Notes: generated by a model not told the origin, from the sequence alone. DNA of 64,000 nt from WTFY01 sp026713925 (GCA_963662355.1 OY759361.1:248001-312000); one strand, 5' to 3'. Counted from the first letter of the stretch, positions 52,212 through 59,885 are shown. Translations and numbers: made by a program.

Positions 52212-53477
52212 CTATGCTGCAGATGCCTGTTGCTCTTCAGCTTTTCTCTGGAACCATTTTTCGGCTTCCTCATCCCAGTTGTCTGCACGCAGATATGAAC
52301 TCTGGCGTGGTTCGTTCACCATATTGGGATCCACTTCAACCCCTACGCCTTCCAGGAAGTTGACGAGACCGATGCGCTCAATCATTTCACCACAACGCTC
52401 ATGCTCCAAGCCGTTTTCTGCCCAGAAATCAATGGTCTCCTCAGCAAGTTCAACCAGTTTTTCGTAGTCCTCTTCACTTTCAAGTTTCATGAAAGGCACT
52501 ACTACGGTGCCCATCAGATCACCAATCTTGAGGGTACGTTTGCCACCGATCAGTATGGTAATTCCCTTGTCATCCCCCGGAGATAATGCTTTTACCATGA
52601 CATTCAGACAGTGCATACAGCGCACACAGTCCTGATTGTTTACTTCCAGAGTGTCATCGTCCTTAAGTGCAAGAGCCTGGGTAGGGCAGCGGGTGACCAC
52701 ATTGTCAATGACATACTGCCGCCCTTTGCGTTTCACAAATTTCTTGACTTCATCCTGATCCACCTTCATATCGTCACGCCATGTACCGATAATGGAAAAG
52801 TCCGAACGTTCAACCGAGTTCATGCAGTCATTCGGGCATCCGGAAACCTTGAACTTGAACTTGTAGGGAAGTGCGGGTCTGTGAACATCGTCCGTAAAGT
52901 TGTTCAGCAGGGTTCGATGAATCTTCATTTCATCCGCATTGGACATCTCACAACGTGCAGATCCTACACAGGACTGGCCTGTACGCACACACGGACCTGC
53001 GCCCCCCAAGTCCCATCCATAATCATTGATCTCATCAAAAAAGTGCTGGGTGTTTTCAGTCGTCGCACCGATGAACATGATGTTGCCGGTTTGCCCATGA
53101 AATGTTACCAGCCCTGAACCCCATTTCTCCCAGCTTGTACCCAGCTGTCGCAGCATGTCTGTCGTATAGTAATTTCCTGCAGGAGGTTGTACGCGCAGGG
53201 TATGAAACTCTTTCGATTCGGGAAACGCTGCACCTACCTCGGAGAAACGCGGAATGATGCCACTGCCGTATCCGAAAACCGACACTGTACCGCCTTTCCA
53301 GTAGCCTTTGCGGGTCTCATAGGAATGCTCCAGCTGACCCAGCAGCGAGTTGGCCACGCCTCGTACTCGCTCGTCCTGATGCTTATCACGCAACCGTTTG
53401 ATGCCGGATACAAAACTCGGCCATGGGCCCTTTTCCAGATCATCGAGCATGGGAGTAGGATGATGCGTATCGGCCAT
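52212..53477 (-). CDS. dsrA: Reverse dissimilatory sulfite reductase, alpha subunit
   Basis: DsrA forms the alpha2beta2 enzyme that oxidises DsrC-bound or persulfidic sulfur to sulfite in the cytoplasm. The sirohaem/4Fe-4S motifs are CVRTGQSCVGSARCEMSN and KVSGCPNDCMNSVERSDF, and the inserted ferredoxin domain has TRCPTQAL and CVRCMHCLNVM. Length 421 is standard. The ATG is preceded by AAGGAGATATC. It is the first gene of dsrABEFHCMKJOPNR. The oxidative assignment rests on dsrEFH, dsrL and dsrN in the same region. Confidence 0.97.
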   Translation of the reverse strand: MADTHHPTPMLDDLEKGPWPSFVSGIKRLRDKHQDERVRGVANSLLGQLEHSYETRKGYWKGGTVSVFGYGSGIIPRFSEVGAAFPESKEFHTLRVQPPAGNYYTTDMLRQLGTSWEKWGSGLVTFHGQTGNIMFIGATTENTQHFFDEINDYGWDLGGAGPCVRTGQSCVGSARCEMSNADEMKIHRTLLNNFTDDVHRPALPYKFKFKVSGCPNDCMNSVERSDFSIIGTWRDDMKVDQDEVKKFVKRKGRQYVIDNVVTRCPTQALALKDDDTLEVNNQDCVRCMHCLNVMVKALSPGDDKGITILIGGKRTLKIGDLMGTVVVPFMKLESEEDYEKLVELAEETIDFWAENGLEHERCGEMIERIGLVNFLEGVGVEVDPNMVNEPRQSSYLRADNWDEEAEKWFQRKAEEQQASAA

Positions 53478-53636
53478 TGTGATATCTCCTTACTTTACTT
53501 TCTAATTTCTGCAAGCTCGACATCTCGAGCCTGATACATGAACTTGAAGTATACCGGAACCCATTGAGGCAAAGAAGCCAAAAGTCCTACAAAGCACACA
53601 AGACTGAGTCTAGAAGCAGTAACGACATCACAGAAT

Positions 53637-53651
53637 CCCCTCCATGGGGGG
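53637..53651. promoter_or_regulatory. Inverted repeat 1 in the dsr control region
   Basis: CCCCTCCATGGGGGG contains a four-base C/G arm pair around a CCATGG core. It is the first of three dyads in 48 bases, and the least perfect. It may be an operator half or simply a stable hairpin. Confidence 0.4.
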
Positions 53652-53653
53652 CG

Positions 53654-53669
53654 AACCTGAAATCAGGTT
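53654..53669. promoter_or_regulatory. Inverted repeat 2 in the dsr control region
   Basis: AACCTG-AAAT-CAGGTT is a perfect six-base inverted repeat with a four-base spacer. Its size and symmetry suit a dimeric transcription factor. It ends on the base where the third repeat begins. Confidence 0.5.
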
Positions 53670-53684
53670 ATCCCAATAGGGATA
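53669..53684. promoter_or_regulatory. Inverted repeat 3 in the dsr control region
   Basis: TATCCC-AATA-GGGATA is a perfect six-base inverted repeat with a four-base spacer. Thirteen bases of it (CCCAATAGGGATA) recur exactly at 56027-56039, upstream of another accessory gene. Recurrence at two intergenic places makes it the best operator candidate in the window. Confidence 0.6.
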
Positions 53685-53803
53685 GGGTTGATTAGGGCGA
53701 TGAGATACGCAAAATCCAGTGCACATCAGGTATAGTTTCCAAGGGTAGTTTGGAACGCAGGGACACAGCCTTTTGCCCCGGAAATCTCGAATTTCCCAAT
53801 ACC

Positions 53804-54718
53804 ATGCAACAGTTCTCACTTGAAAATGACAGCACTTACCGCCGGTGGCGAGCCCACAAGCTCCAAGGATATCCAACCCGTACTGAACAACTGATCGTCA
53901 CGATACAAAATCCCGGCCGGCTCACTCAAGCAGAAAACGCCAGCCTGCTCCAAATATGCGGAAAAACCAACCTGGTCCTTTACAAAACGAAACTTGACCC
54001 TTCACAAGGGAAAAACGTGGTAGCTGCAATCGCCGGGCAACTGGGGCTGTCCCGCATGGATGCCAACTTTTGTGCAGACCACGACCGGATCTCTTCCATA
54101 CAGGTGATGGATGAAAGACCGGGCAGCACCTATATTCCGTACACGAACCGGGCTCTGAACTGGCATACGGATGGGTATTACAATCAGGATGCCCAGCGCA
54201 TCCGGGCTTTTCTGATGCACTGCGTGCGCCCTGCAGGGACAGGTGGAGAAAATACGTACCTGGACCCCGAAATCCTATACATCCTGCTGCGAGACCAGAA
54301 CCCGGAGCATATTGAAGCCCTCATGGACCCGCAGGCCATGACCATTCCACCCAATCCGGAAAACAAGGGGCGGGCACACGCAGCAAAGACCGGGCCCGTG
54401 TATATGCTTGATAAGCTCACACAAACCCTGTACATGCGCTTTACCGCACGTACACGCAATATCTCGTGGAAAGACAGCCCTGCTCTTCGCCGGGCAAGGC
54501 TTACGCTACTGGAAATTCTCAACGACAGCGAGTACCGGTTCCGGCACATTCTGCAAAGTGGAGAGGGTGTACTGTGCAACAACGTGCTGCACAATCGAAC
54601 AGTGTTTGCTGACTATCCCGGATCAACTCGCCTGTTATACCGTGCGCGCTTCTATGAGCGAGTGCCCGTGTCCAGCACGACCAGTTACAACCGTTCTGCC
54701 AGCAATGCTGTGGCTTAG
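53804..54718 (+). CDS. TauD/TfdA-like Fe(II)/2-oxoglutarate dioxygenase
   Basis: The 304-residue protein is a TauD-type oxygenase. The iron facial triad is visible: His121 and Asp123 in ALNWHTDGYYN and a distal His263 in NNVLHNRTVF, with an Arg in RLLYRARF for 2-oxoglutarate. I chose ATG 53804 (MQQFSLENDST); the frame is open to a TTG at 53750. TauD releases sulfite from taurine, so an organosulfur substrate would suit the locus, but substrate residues cannot be read here. It is divergent from dsrA and leads the accessory genes. Confidence 0.88.
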   Translation: MQQFSLENDSTYRRWRAHKLQGYPTRTEQLIVTIQNPGRLTQAENASLLQICGKTNLVLYKTKLDPSQGKNVVAAIAGQLGLSRMDANFCADHDRISSIQVMDERPGSTYIPYTNRALNWHTDGYYNQDAQRIRAFLMHCVRPAGTGGENTYLDPEILYILLRDQNPEHIEALMDPQAMTIPPNPENKGRAHAAKTGPVYMLDKLTQTLYMRFTARTRNISWKDSPALRRARLTLLEILNDSEYRFRHILQSGEGVLCNNVLHNRTVFADYPGSTRLLYRARFYERVPVSSTTSYNRSASNAVA

Positions 54719-54728
54719 TGAACTTCTC

Positions 54729-54905
54729 ATGCAGCACCATGAGCTGCAGTCGTTTGAGGAACTCAAGGAAGTGCTGAGCAGGTGCGCACAAAAAGGAGAG
54801 AGGTTTTTTCGCATGGACGTACGCCCCCCCTTTCATGACACACCTGAAAACTGGGAAGACATCCTGGAATCGGTATTTACTTCAGCCAACAAGATCCCCG
54901 ACTGA
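54729..54905 (+). CDS. Small protein of unknown function, 59-67 residues
   Basis: A short frame links the oxygenase and the Cas6-like gene. Starting at ATG 54729 it gives 59 residues (MQHHELQSFEELKEVLSRCA at the N-terminus). ATG 54705 would give 67 residues and overlap the oxygenase by 14 bases. It is acidic and helical, with one cysteine and a PENWEDILESVF C-terminal helix. It stops six bases before the next ATG. I do not recognise the family. Position and reading-frame economy make it likely real. Confidence 0.6.
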   Translation: MQHHELQSFEELKEVLSRCAQKGERFFRMDVRPPFHDTPENWEDILESVFTSANKIPD

Positions 54906-54911
54906 CCTAAC

Positions 54912-55601
54912 ATGTACTGGCAGGATCCGAAAGACAAAAATGAACAGTATGTTGTACCGGACGACATTGTCGACCTGTCCTTCAGAGTGCTATGCAAGCA
55001 GCTGCCGCTGGATCATGCCTATGACCTTTCCCAGGCCATTCAAAGCAATCTGCCCTGGATTACTGACGAACCCCAGGCAGGGATTCACCTGATACATGGG
55101 GCTGAATCAGGAAACGGCTGGATCCGGCCACAGGATCCCAATGCACTATTGAGCCTTTCAAGGCGTACACGCTTCATGATACGGCTTCCCAAGCCGCGGG
55201 TCGAAGCGGCCATGCAGCTTGCTGGAAGGAGGATACAGGTTGGTAACTATGAACTGGTACTCAGCCAGCCGCAGGAAAAACTGCTTTCTTCGCATACCAC
55301 GATTTTTGCCAGGCACATTGCCACGGATTATCTCGAGGATGAAGAGGCCTTTCTGGACCAGGCAGCCGAGCAGTTGAGCCGTCAGGGCATACAGGCCAGA
55401 AAAATGATCAGCGGGCGCGCGCATGTATTGCGGATGCCAGAACGGAATTTAGCCACGCGCAGTTTGATGATTGCGAGTCTGGATGTGGAAGAGTCTATTC
55501 ATCTGCAGAAGCACGGTCTGGGAGCGGGGCGCACGGTGGGGTGCGGCTTGTTTATACCTCATAAGGGTATTGACGCAGTCAGGCAATCGCAGGAAAAATA
55601 G
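54912..55601 (+). CDS. Cas6/Cmx6-like protein (type I-MYXAN Cas6 family), no CRISPR nearby
   Basis: The 229-residue sequence follows the pattern of the Cas6/Cmx6 family: DLSFRVLCKQLPLDHAYDLS at the start, GIHLIHGAESGNGWI, a RTRFMIRLPKPRV strand, and a C-terminal glycine-rich loop GLGAGRTVGCGLFIPHKGI, typical of RAMP-fold RNA-binding proteins. Cas6 cuts CRISPR repeat RNA. Here there is no array and no other cas gene in 64 kb. Histidines that could be catalytic exist (HAYDL; SSHTTIFARHI), but the active site is uncertain. It lies in an operon-like run with tauD-like and dsrC-like genes. Confidence 0.75.
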   Translation: MYWQDPKDKNEQYVVPDDIVDLSFRVLCKQLPLDHAYDLSQAIQSNLPWITDEPQAGIHLIHGAESGNGWIRPQDPNALLSLSRRTRFMIRLPKPRVEAAMQLAGRRIQVGNYELVLSQPQEKLLSSHTTIFARHIATDYLEDEEAFLDQAAEQLSRQGIQARKMISGRAHVLRMPERNLATRSLMIASLDVEESIHLQKHGLGAGRTVGCGLFIPHKGIDAVRQSQEK

Positions 55602-55663
55602 TGTCATGATTGAGTAACTTGAAACCATCAGGAAACAGAACGAGTGTGTGCTAGGAGTGAAAT

Positions 55664-56005
55664 ATGGAAATTAACGTTAATGGCAAAGACGTTGAAACCA
55701 CAGCTTCAGGATTCCTGTCTAATCTGGAAGACTGGAATGAAGAGGTAGCGATAGTAATTGCTAAACAGGAAAATATTGAGTTGACAGACAAGCACTGGGA
55801 CGTCATCCATTACCTCAGAGACGAATTCATAAACAACAACGGGAATCTGCCCAACACCCGCAACATGGTCAAGGCCATGTCCAAGGCATGGGGCAACAAA
55901 AAAGTAAACGCAAAATTCTTATACGACTTGTTTCCCGGCAACCCCAGCAAACAGGCAGGACGGATTGGTGGCCTGCCGGAGAGCCGGCGTAAAGGCGGGT
56001 ACTGA
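55664..56005 (+). CDS. DsrC-family paralogue without cysteines (RspA-like)
   Basis: The 113-residue protein aligns with DsrC along its body: ITV-like MEINVNGKDVETTASGFL, KHWDVIHYLRDEF, NTRNMVKAMSKAWG and LYDLFPGNPSKQAGRIGGLP. Both C-terminal cysteines are missing (Gly replaces the first and the tail is ESRRKGGY), and there is no cysteine anywhere. Such proteins have been called RspA and are thought to be regulatory, since they cannot carry sulfur. A clear ribosome binding site (TAGGAGT) precedes the ATG. Confidence 0.9.
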   Translation: MEINVNGKDVETTASGFLSNLEDWNEEVAIVIAKQENIELTDKHWDVIHYLRDEFINNNGNLPNTRNMVKAMSKAWGNKKVNAKFLYDLFPGNPSKQAGRIGGLPESRRKGGY

Positions 56006-56026
56006 AGCTGAATCCGGACAGCAATA

Positions 56027-56039
56027 CCCAATAGGGATA
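56027..56039. promoter_or_regulatory. Second copy of the CCCAATAGGGATA motif
   Basis: These 13 bases are identical to 53672-53684 in the dsr control region. Here the left arm reads ATACCC rather than TATCCC, so the dyad is imperfect. It lies 22 bases after the DsrC-like stop and 67 bases before the next gene, a suitable place for an operator. Confidence 0.55.
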
Positions 56040-56105
56040 CAGACAGTATATCAGCAGTCTACTAGATTAGGTTTCTACACTTGACTGAACGCATGAGGGT
56101 CTGAC

Positions 56106-56309
56106 GTGACTTCAAAACAGGAAAGAATTCAAAAATTGCTTGAGATGCAGAAGAAGTTCATCGAGCTTGAGCAAAAAGGTGAAGTTACTCCCGAAAGCTA
56201 TTGGCTCCCGAAAGAGGGATCAGATCTGGATGGCTTCAAGGACGAATATACAAAATTGGCGATGAAAGTGGTCGATGATGCCCACGATGAAGTGGGTTCC
56301 AAACGCTAA
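56106..56309 (+). CDS. Small conserved-looking protein, 67 residues
   Basis: A 67-residue protein that starts at GTG with GAGGGT six bases upstream. It is highly charged and mostly helical: QERIQKLLEMQKKFIELEQK forms a long amphipathic helix, then TPESYWLPKEGSDLDGF and a second helix. No cysteine, no membrane segment. I recall no named family. It lies between the RspA-like gene and a convergent hydroxylase, downstream of the motif copy at 56027. Confidence 0.7.
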   Translation: MTSKQERIQKLLEMQKKFIELEQKGEVTPESYWLPKEGSDLDGFKDEYTKLAMKVVDDAHDEVGSKR

Positions 56310-56340
56310 GCCGGGGCTTACCTGCGTTACTCACTTTGTT

Positions 56341-57009
56341 TCAAGTCTCGCCCCACATTCGCACCAGATTGACATACACATTGTCCACCCGCTTGGTGTC
56401 TTCACAATCCGGGTTCTTGCGCAACAGTCTTTCGCGTGTTCTACCCAGCTGATACAGCAAATTACGCCGTTCATCACTGCGGACCAGACTTTGCACCCAG
56501 GTTACCGCGACCAGACGCTCGCCGTACGAAACCGGGGTTACGTGATGGCGCGTTGAAGCAGGGTACAGCACGGCATCCCCTGCTGGATACCTGATGTGCT
56601 GGACGCCAAACGGGGTATGAATCACCAGTTCCCCACCTTCATACTCATCGGGTGAATTCAGAAATACGGTGATGGCAATATCTGAGCGGTACCGGCTCCC
56701 TTCCCCCATTACAGGGTCATCAATGTGCTCCCCGTAGTGCATACCCTGCCTGTAACGCACATAAAAAGGCACCGCAATACGGTGTGGAAGGGCTGCCAGC
56801 TTGTATTCAGGGTGGCGTGTCAAGTTGCCTACTACAAGCTGGTTCAATTCGGAATCTGGCTTTTCGTTGCCGACTTCTTCAGTATGCTTCACCTGCCTGG
56901 CAGACAGCCCTGCTGAAAACCGGCCCTCGCGGAATTCTGCAGTTTCAAGCAACTTGCGGACGTGCTGCAGTTCCTTTTTACCTAGAACATACTTGATTTG
57001 TACTAACAT
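56341..57009 (-). CDS. PKHD-type Fe(II)-dependent hydroxylase (PiuC/YbiX family)
   Basis: The 222-residue product matches the PiuC/YbiX group of Fe(II)/2-oxoglutarate oxygenases. The triad is His95 and Asp97 in YGEHIDDPV and a distal His at 155/156 in PASTRHHVTPV, followed by Arg in GERLVAVTWVQS. The 2-oxoglutarate domain markers TVFLNSPDEYEGGELVI and YPAGDAVLYP are present. In other bacteria piuC lies beside siderophore receptors; here it is in a sulfur locus, so the substrate is open. Confidence 0.9.
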   Translation of the reverse strand: MLVQIKYVLGKKELQHVRKLLETAEFREGRFSAGLSARQVKHTEEVGNEKPDSELNQLVVGNLTRHPEYKLAALPHRIAVPFYVRYRQGMHYGEHIDDPVMGEGSRYRSDIAITVFLNSPDEYEGGELVIHTPFGVQHIRYPAGDAVLYPASTRHHVTPVSYGERLVAVTWVQSLVRSDERRNLLYQLGRTRERLLRKNPDCEDTKRVDNVYVNLVRMWGET

Positions 57010-57065
57010 ATTTGGACACTCGGATCAGGCTATACTGGACACACTTACATGAGGGAGTGACCCCG

Positions 57066-57389
57066 ATGATACTGAAAGTCACCATTGATGAGAAAACTTT
57101 TCCCCTTCAAGTGGACGACGAAATGGTTCAGGATGCACAGGATGCATTCAGGAAAATGGATGCGGACATGGATCGTGGCTGGCAAATGAGTCGCATCTGG
57201 GTAGACCATCCTGATGATCTGCAACGCTGTCAAATTGCAGCAGATAAGATGCTGACTGCTATACAGCAGGAAAAGACGGCTACTGTGGGTCTGATGGCCG
57301 CCTACATCTTGAACAGGATGCCCGAGGTCCAGGCTGTGGACATTGATACTTCAGGCGATATGACCCTGACCGAGGTTGTCACGGGTTGA
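57066..57389 (+). CDS. Unknown protein of ~107 residues upstream of dsrL
   Basis: I place the start at ATG 57066 (MILKVTIDEKTFPLQVDDEM), preceded by GAGGGAGTGA; an in-frame ATG at 57012 is possible. The protein is acidic with methionine-rich helices (QDAQDAFRKMDADMDRGWQM, RCQIAADKMLTAIQQEKTA). No cysteines of a redox motif except one. It is divergent from the hydroxylase with a 56-base gap and ends 178 bases before dsrL. I do not recognise a family. Confidence 0.75.
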   Translation: MILKVTIDEKTFPLQVDDEMVQDAQDAFRKMDADMDRGWQMSRIWVDHPDDLQRCQIAADKMLTAIQQEKTATVGLMAAYILNRMPEVQAVDIDTSGDMTLTEVVTG

Positions 57390-57567
57390 GTCAGTTGGCC
57401 CAGACTCCATACCAAATTTAGCGTAGTACATACCTGTCCAAAAGTAGTGCTTAAGTTATATTCTCTTATGCGCAATTTTCCGTATAATCAGTAATCCTTA
57501 TTTGCTTGATTAATTTTTAATTCAGCCAAAGAGAATGCAAAGCGCTTACCTTAGGAGGTAACCGGCA
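57390..57567 (+). promoter_or_regulatory. Promoter region of dsrL
   Basis: TATAAT at 57483-57488 is a perfect -10 box; no good -35 lies 17 bases upstream, which may mean an activator is needed. A very strong Shine-Dalgarno (TTAGGAGGT, about 57552-57560) stands eight bases before the dsrL ATG. dsrL is thus likely to have its own promoter and high translation. Confidence 0.6.
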
Positions 57568-59493
57568 ATGGTAGAAAAGCCTACTTTTCGACTCTACGAA
57601 GATGGCGACCATGTTACGACACAGTGGAATAAGGATGTCGTGCAAAATGGATTGTCAGAAATTTGCCCCACTTATATTCATCGAACCCCTCCCTGTCAGG
57701 CAAGCTGCCCATCCGGTCACGATATTCGTGGCTGGCTCTCTATCGTTCGTGGTATCGACAAGCCTGTAGGCGACATGACTTGGCAGGAGCATGCTTTTCG
57801 ACGCATGACCAAGGCTAACCCGTTCCCGTCGGTTATGGGAAGGGTGTGCCCTGCTCCCTGTGAGGATGGATGCAACCGCAACGAAGTGGAGGAAGCAGTC
57901 GGAATCAATGCGGTCGAACAGTATGTAGGTGATTGGGCCCTGAAACAGAACCTGACCTATGCAGTGCCGGAACAGGACAGCGGCAAGAAAGTTGCAATCG
58001 TTGGCGGTGGATGTGCAGGCCTGACGGCAGCATTTTTCCTGCGTCAAAAGGGTCATGCCTGTACCGTTTTCGACGAGTACGACAAGCTTGGCGGCATGAT
58101 GGTGTTTGGCATTCCGGGCTACCGAACCCCACGTTCTGTGCTAGATGGTGAGATCGACCGGATAATTGATATGGGTGTCGAGGTGAAACTGAATACCCGG
58201 GTTGGCACGGATGTTTCAGTGGAAGAACTGGAACGCGATTACGATGCAATCTTCTGGGGTATCGGTGCAGTTGCAGGGAAGAAACTGCCCATACCCGGGG
58301 GAGACGCCCCAAATGTGGTGGACGGGATGTCCTATTTGCGTGCATTCAATGAGGACCGCCTGAAATACATCAGTGGACGGATACTAGTGATTGGTGCAGG
58401 TGATACCGCAATGGACGTGCTCGCAGTCGCAAGACGCATTGGCCACATCAAAAAAGTCACGCAAAAAGATCGGCCGGAAAACGTTATCCTAGGATATACC
58501 GTGCATGATGTAGCGAGCATTGCCAAACGCCAGGGTGCTGATGTCTGGGTAGTCTATCGGCGTCCGATCACACAGGCACCTGCAACCCAGCATGAGCTGG
58601 ATGCAGTAATTCGCGAAGGCGTGGAAATTCATGATGGACTCTCACCGGTCGAAGTCATCAAGGATGAAGACGGCAGAGCCAAGGCACTGAGGGTGGTGCC
58701 TGTAGAACTGGTCGATGGCAAGCTATGCCCCAAGGAAGGAGAAGAGTTTGACATCGAGTGCACCATGATCGTCAGCGCGACAGGCCAGGCCGGAGATTAC
58801 ATGGGTATTGAGGATTTTGATAATGGACGAGGCTTGATGGACGCAGATAAAGCCTACCAGGTAGTCGGCAAGCCCGGGCATTTTGTAGCAGGAGATGCTG
58901 TAAACCCGCACTTGCTGACCACAGCAATTGGCCAGGCCTCGATTGCTTCCGAAAGCCTGCACCACTACCTGATGGAACAGGATATTCCATCACGTCCGAA
59001 AATCGACACGCACCACTTCAAGCTTCTGGAGGAATTGCGTGTGCGCGAACTGGAGCCTTCCCAGTTTCAAATCCAGGAAGCCTGGGGCACGGACACTGCA
59101 GAATTTGCGATTCACAACTACGAGGACCGTTCGAAAACTGAAATCGCCACTCATGACCAGTTGCATCTAGCGTACTTTGAACAAGAGCCAATGAACCGAA
59201 GGCATGAGGCGAACATTACGTCTGAAGATGTTCTGAACAATTTCCAGGAAAGATTCTCGGCACTGGAAGAACAGAAAGCGGTAGATGAGGCCGAACGCTG
59301 TATGAGTTGTGGCATGTGCTTCGAATGCGACAACTGCGTGGTGTATTGCCCGGAAGATGCGATCTTCCGTGTAAAGAAAGACCAGCGTGCCATGGGCCGT
59401 TACGTGGACACTGATTACGACAAGTGCGTCGGGTGTCACATCTGTGCAGATGTCTGCCCCAGCGGCTATATCAAAATGGGACTGACCTACTAG
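57568..59493 (+). CDS. dsrL: DsrL, iron-sulfur flavoprotein NAD(P)H:acceptor oxidoreductase
   Basis: DsrL resembles the small subunit of glutamate synthase and links DsrAB to NAD(P)H; it is essential for sulfur oxidation in Allochromatium. The N-terminal Fe-S region has TPPCQASCPSGHDIRGWL and CPAPCEDGCNRNEV. The FAD-binding GGGCAGLTAAFFL and NAD(P)-binding GAGDTAMDVLAVARR motifs follow. The C-terminal extension has two ferredoxin clusters, CMSCGMCFECDNCVVYCP and CVGCHICADVCPSGY. Length 641 is typical. It is outside the main operon, unlike the classical dsrKLJ order. Confidence 0.95.
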   Translation: MVEKPTFRLYEDGDHVTTQWNKDVVQNGLSEICPTYIHRTPPCQASCPSGHDIRGWLSIVRGIDKPVGDMTWQEHAFRRMTKANPFPSVMGRVCPAPCEDGCNRNEVEEAVGINAVEQYVGDWALKQNLTYAVPEQDSGKKVAIVGGGCAGLTAAFFLRQKGHACTVFDEYDKLGGMMVFGIPGYRTPRSVLDGEIDRIIDMGVEVKLNTRVGTDVSVEELERDYDAIFWGIGAVAGKKLPIPGGDAPNVVDGMSYLRAFNEDRLKYISGRILVIGAGDTAMDVLAVARRIGHIKKVTQKDRPENVILGYTVHDVASIAKRQGADVWVVYRRPITQAPATQHELDAVIREGVEIHDGLSPVEVIKDEDGRAKALRVVPVELVDGKLCPKEGEEFDIECTMIVSATGQAGDYMGIEDFDNGRGLMDADKAYQVVGKPGHFVAGDAVNPHLLTTAIGQASIASESLHHYLMEQDIPSRPKIDTHHFKLLEELRVRELEPSQFQIQEAWGTDTAEFAIHNYEDRSKTEIATHDQLHLAYFEQEPMNRRHEANITSEDVLNNFQERFSALEEQKAVDEAERCMSCGMCFECDNCVVYCPEDAIFRVKKDQRAMGRYVDTDYDKCVGCHICADVCPSGYIKMGLTY

Positions 59494-59546
59494 CTTACTC
59501 AGCAAGCGGTTCACCTGACAGATCGCAGGTTTGACGAGGCTAGCGT

Positions 59547-59885
59547 CTAGGCAACACTCCCGAACCCCTTATCCACAGCCCCTGCAGGGACATGCAGACC
59601 TGCAATCTTGCAGCCCTGCGCCACGGGTCCACCTGGAAACAGGTCGTACAGAAATTTCATTCCACCTTTATAGTGAAACTTTTCCTCCAGCGCATCGTGA
59701 AGTTCACGCATGTTGATCAGGTTGATATCATGCCGCGAATAATACTCCTGCAGAGCATGCAGCACCTCATAATGCTCATCCGTCAGAGTGATTTCCTCCT
59801 CTGCGGCAACTTTTCTGGCATCCTCATCCGACCAGTCCTCTGATATGAAAGACCGCTCATAGTCACTTGTTGTCGAAGCTGTCAT
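59547..59885 (-). CDS. DsrC-family paralogue with only the first C-terminal cysteine
   Basis: A 112-residue DsrC homologue: WSDEDARKVAAEEEITLTDE, HYEVLHALQEYYSRHDIN and FLYDLFPGGPVAQGCKIAGL match the family. Cys92 corresponds to the first of the two arm cysteines (DsrC Cys98). The place of the penultimate cysteine is alanine (Ala103), and a longer tail DKGFGSVA follows. TusE keeps the other cysteine, so this pattern is unusual. It has a perfect ribosome binding site (AAGGAGGTG) and converges on dsrL. Confidence 0.9.
   Translation of the reverse strand: MTASTTSDYERSFISEDWSDEDARKVAAEEEITLTDEHYEVLHALQEYYSRHDINLINMRELHDALEEKFHYKGGMKFLYDLFPGGPVAQGCKIAGLHVPAGAVDKGFGSVA

Larger units (their letters stand above)
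53478..53803. promoter_or_regulatory. Divergent dsrA / tauD-like control region
   Basis: This 326-base region must contain promoters for the dsr operon (minus) and the accessory unit (plus). A TATACT at 53548-53553 on the minus strand is a possible -10 for dsrA, with a weak TTCTTT 17 bases upstream. A hairpin (GCTCGA-CATC-TCGAGC, 53515-53530) would lie in the dsrA leader. Three adjacent inverted repeats lie at 53637-53684. No gene is seen. Confidence 0.55.

Noticed and set aside
54408..54704. Long upstream extension of the small gene at 54729
   Set aside because: It lies in another frame inside the TauD-like gene, whose own sequence carries the conserved motifs; only the downstream part is likely coding.
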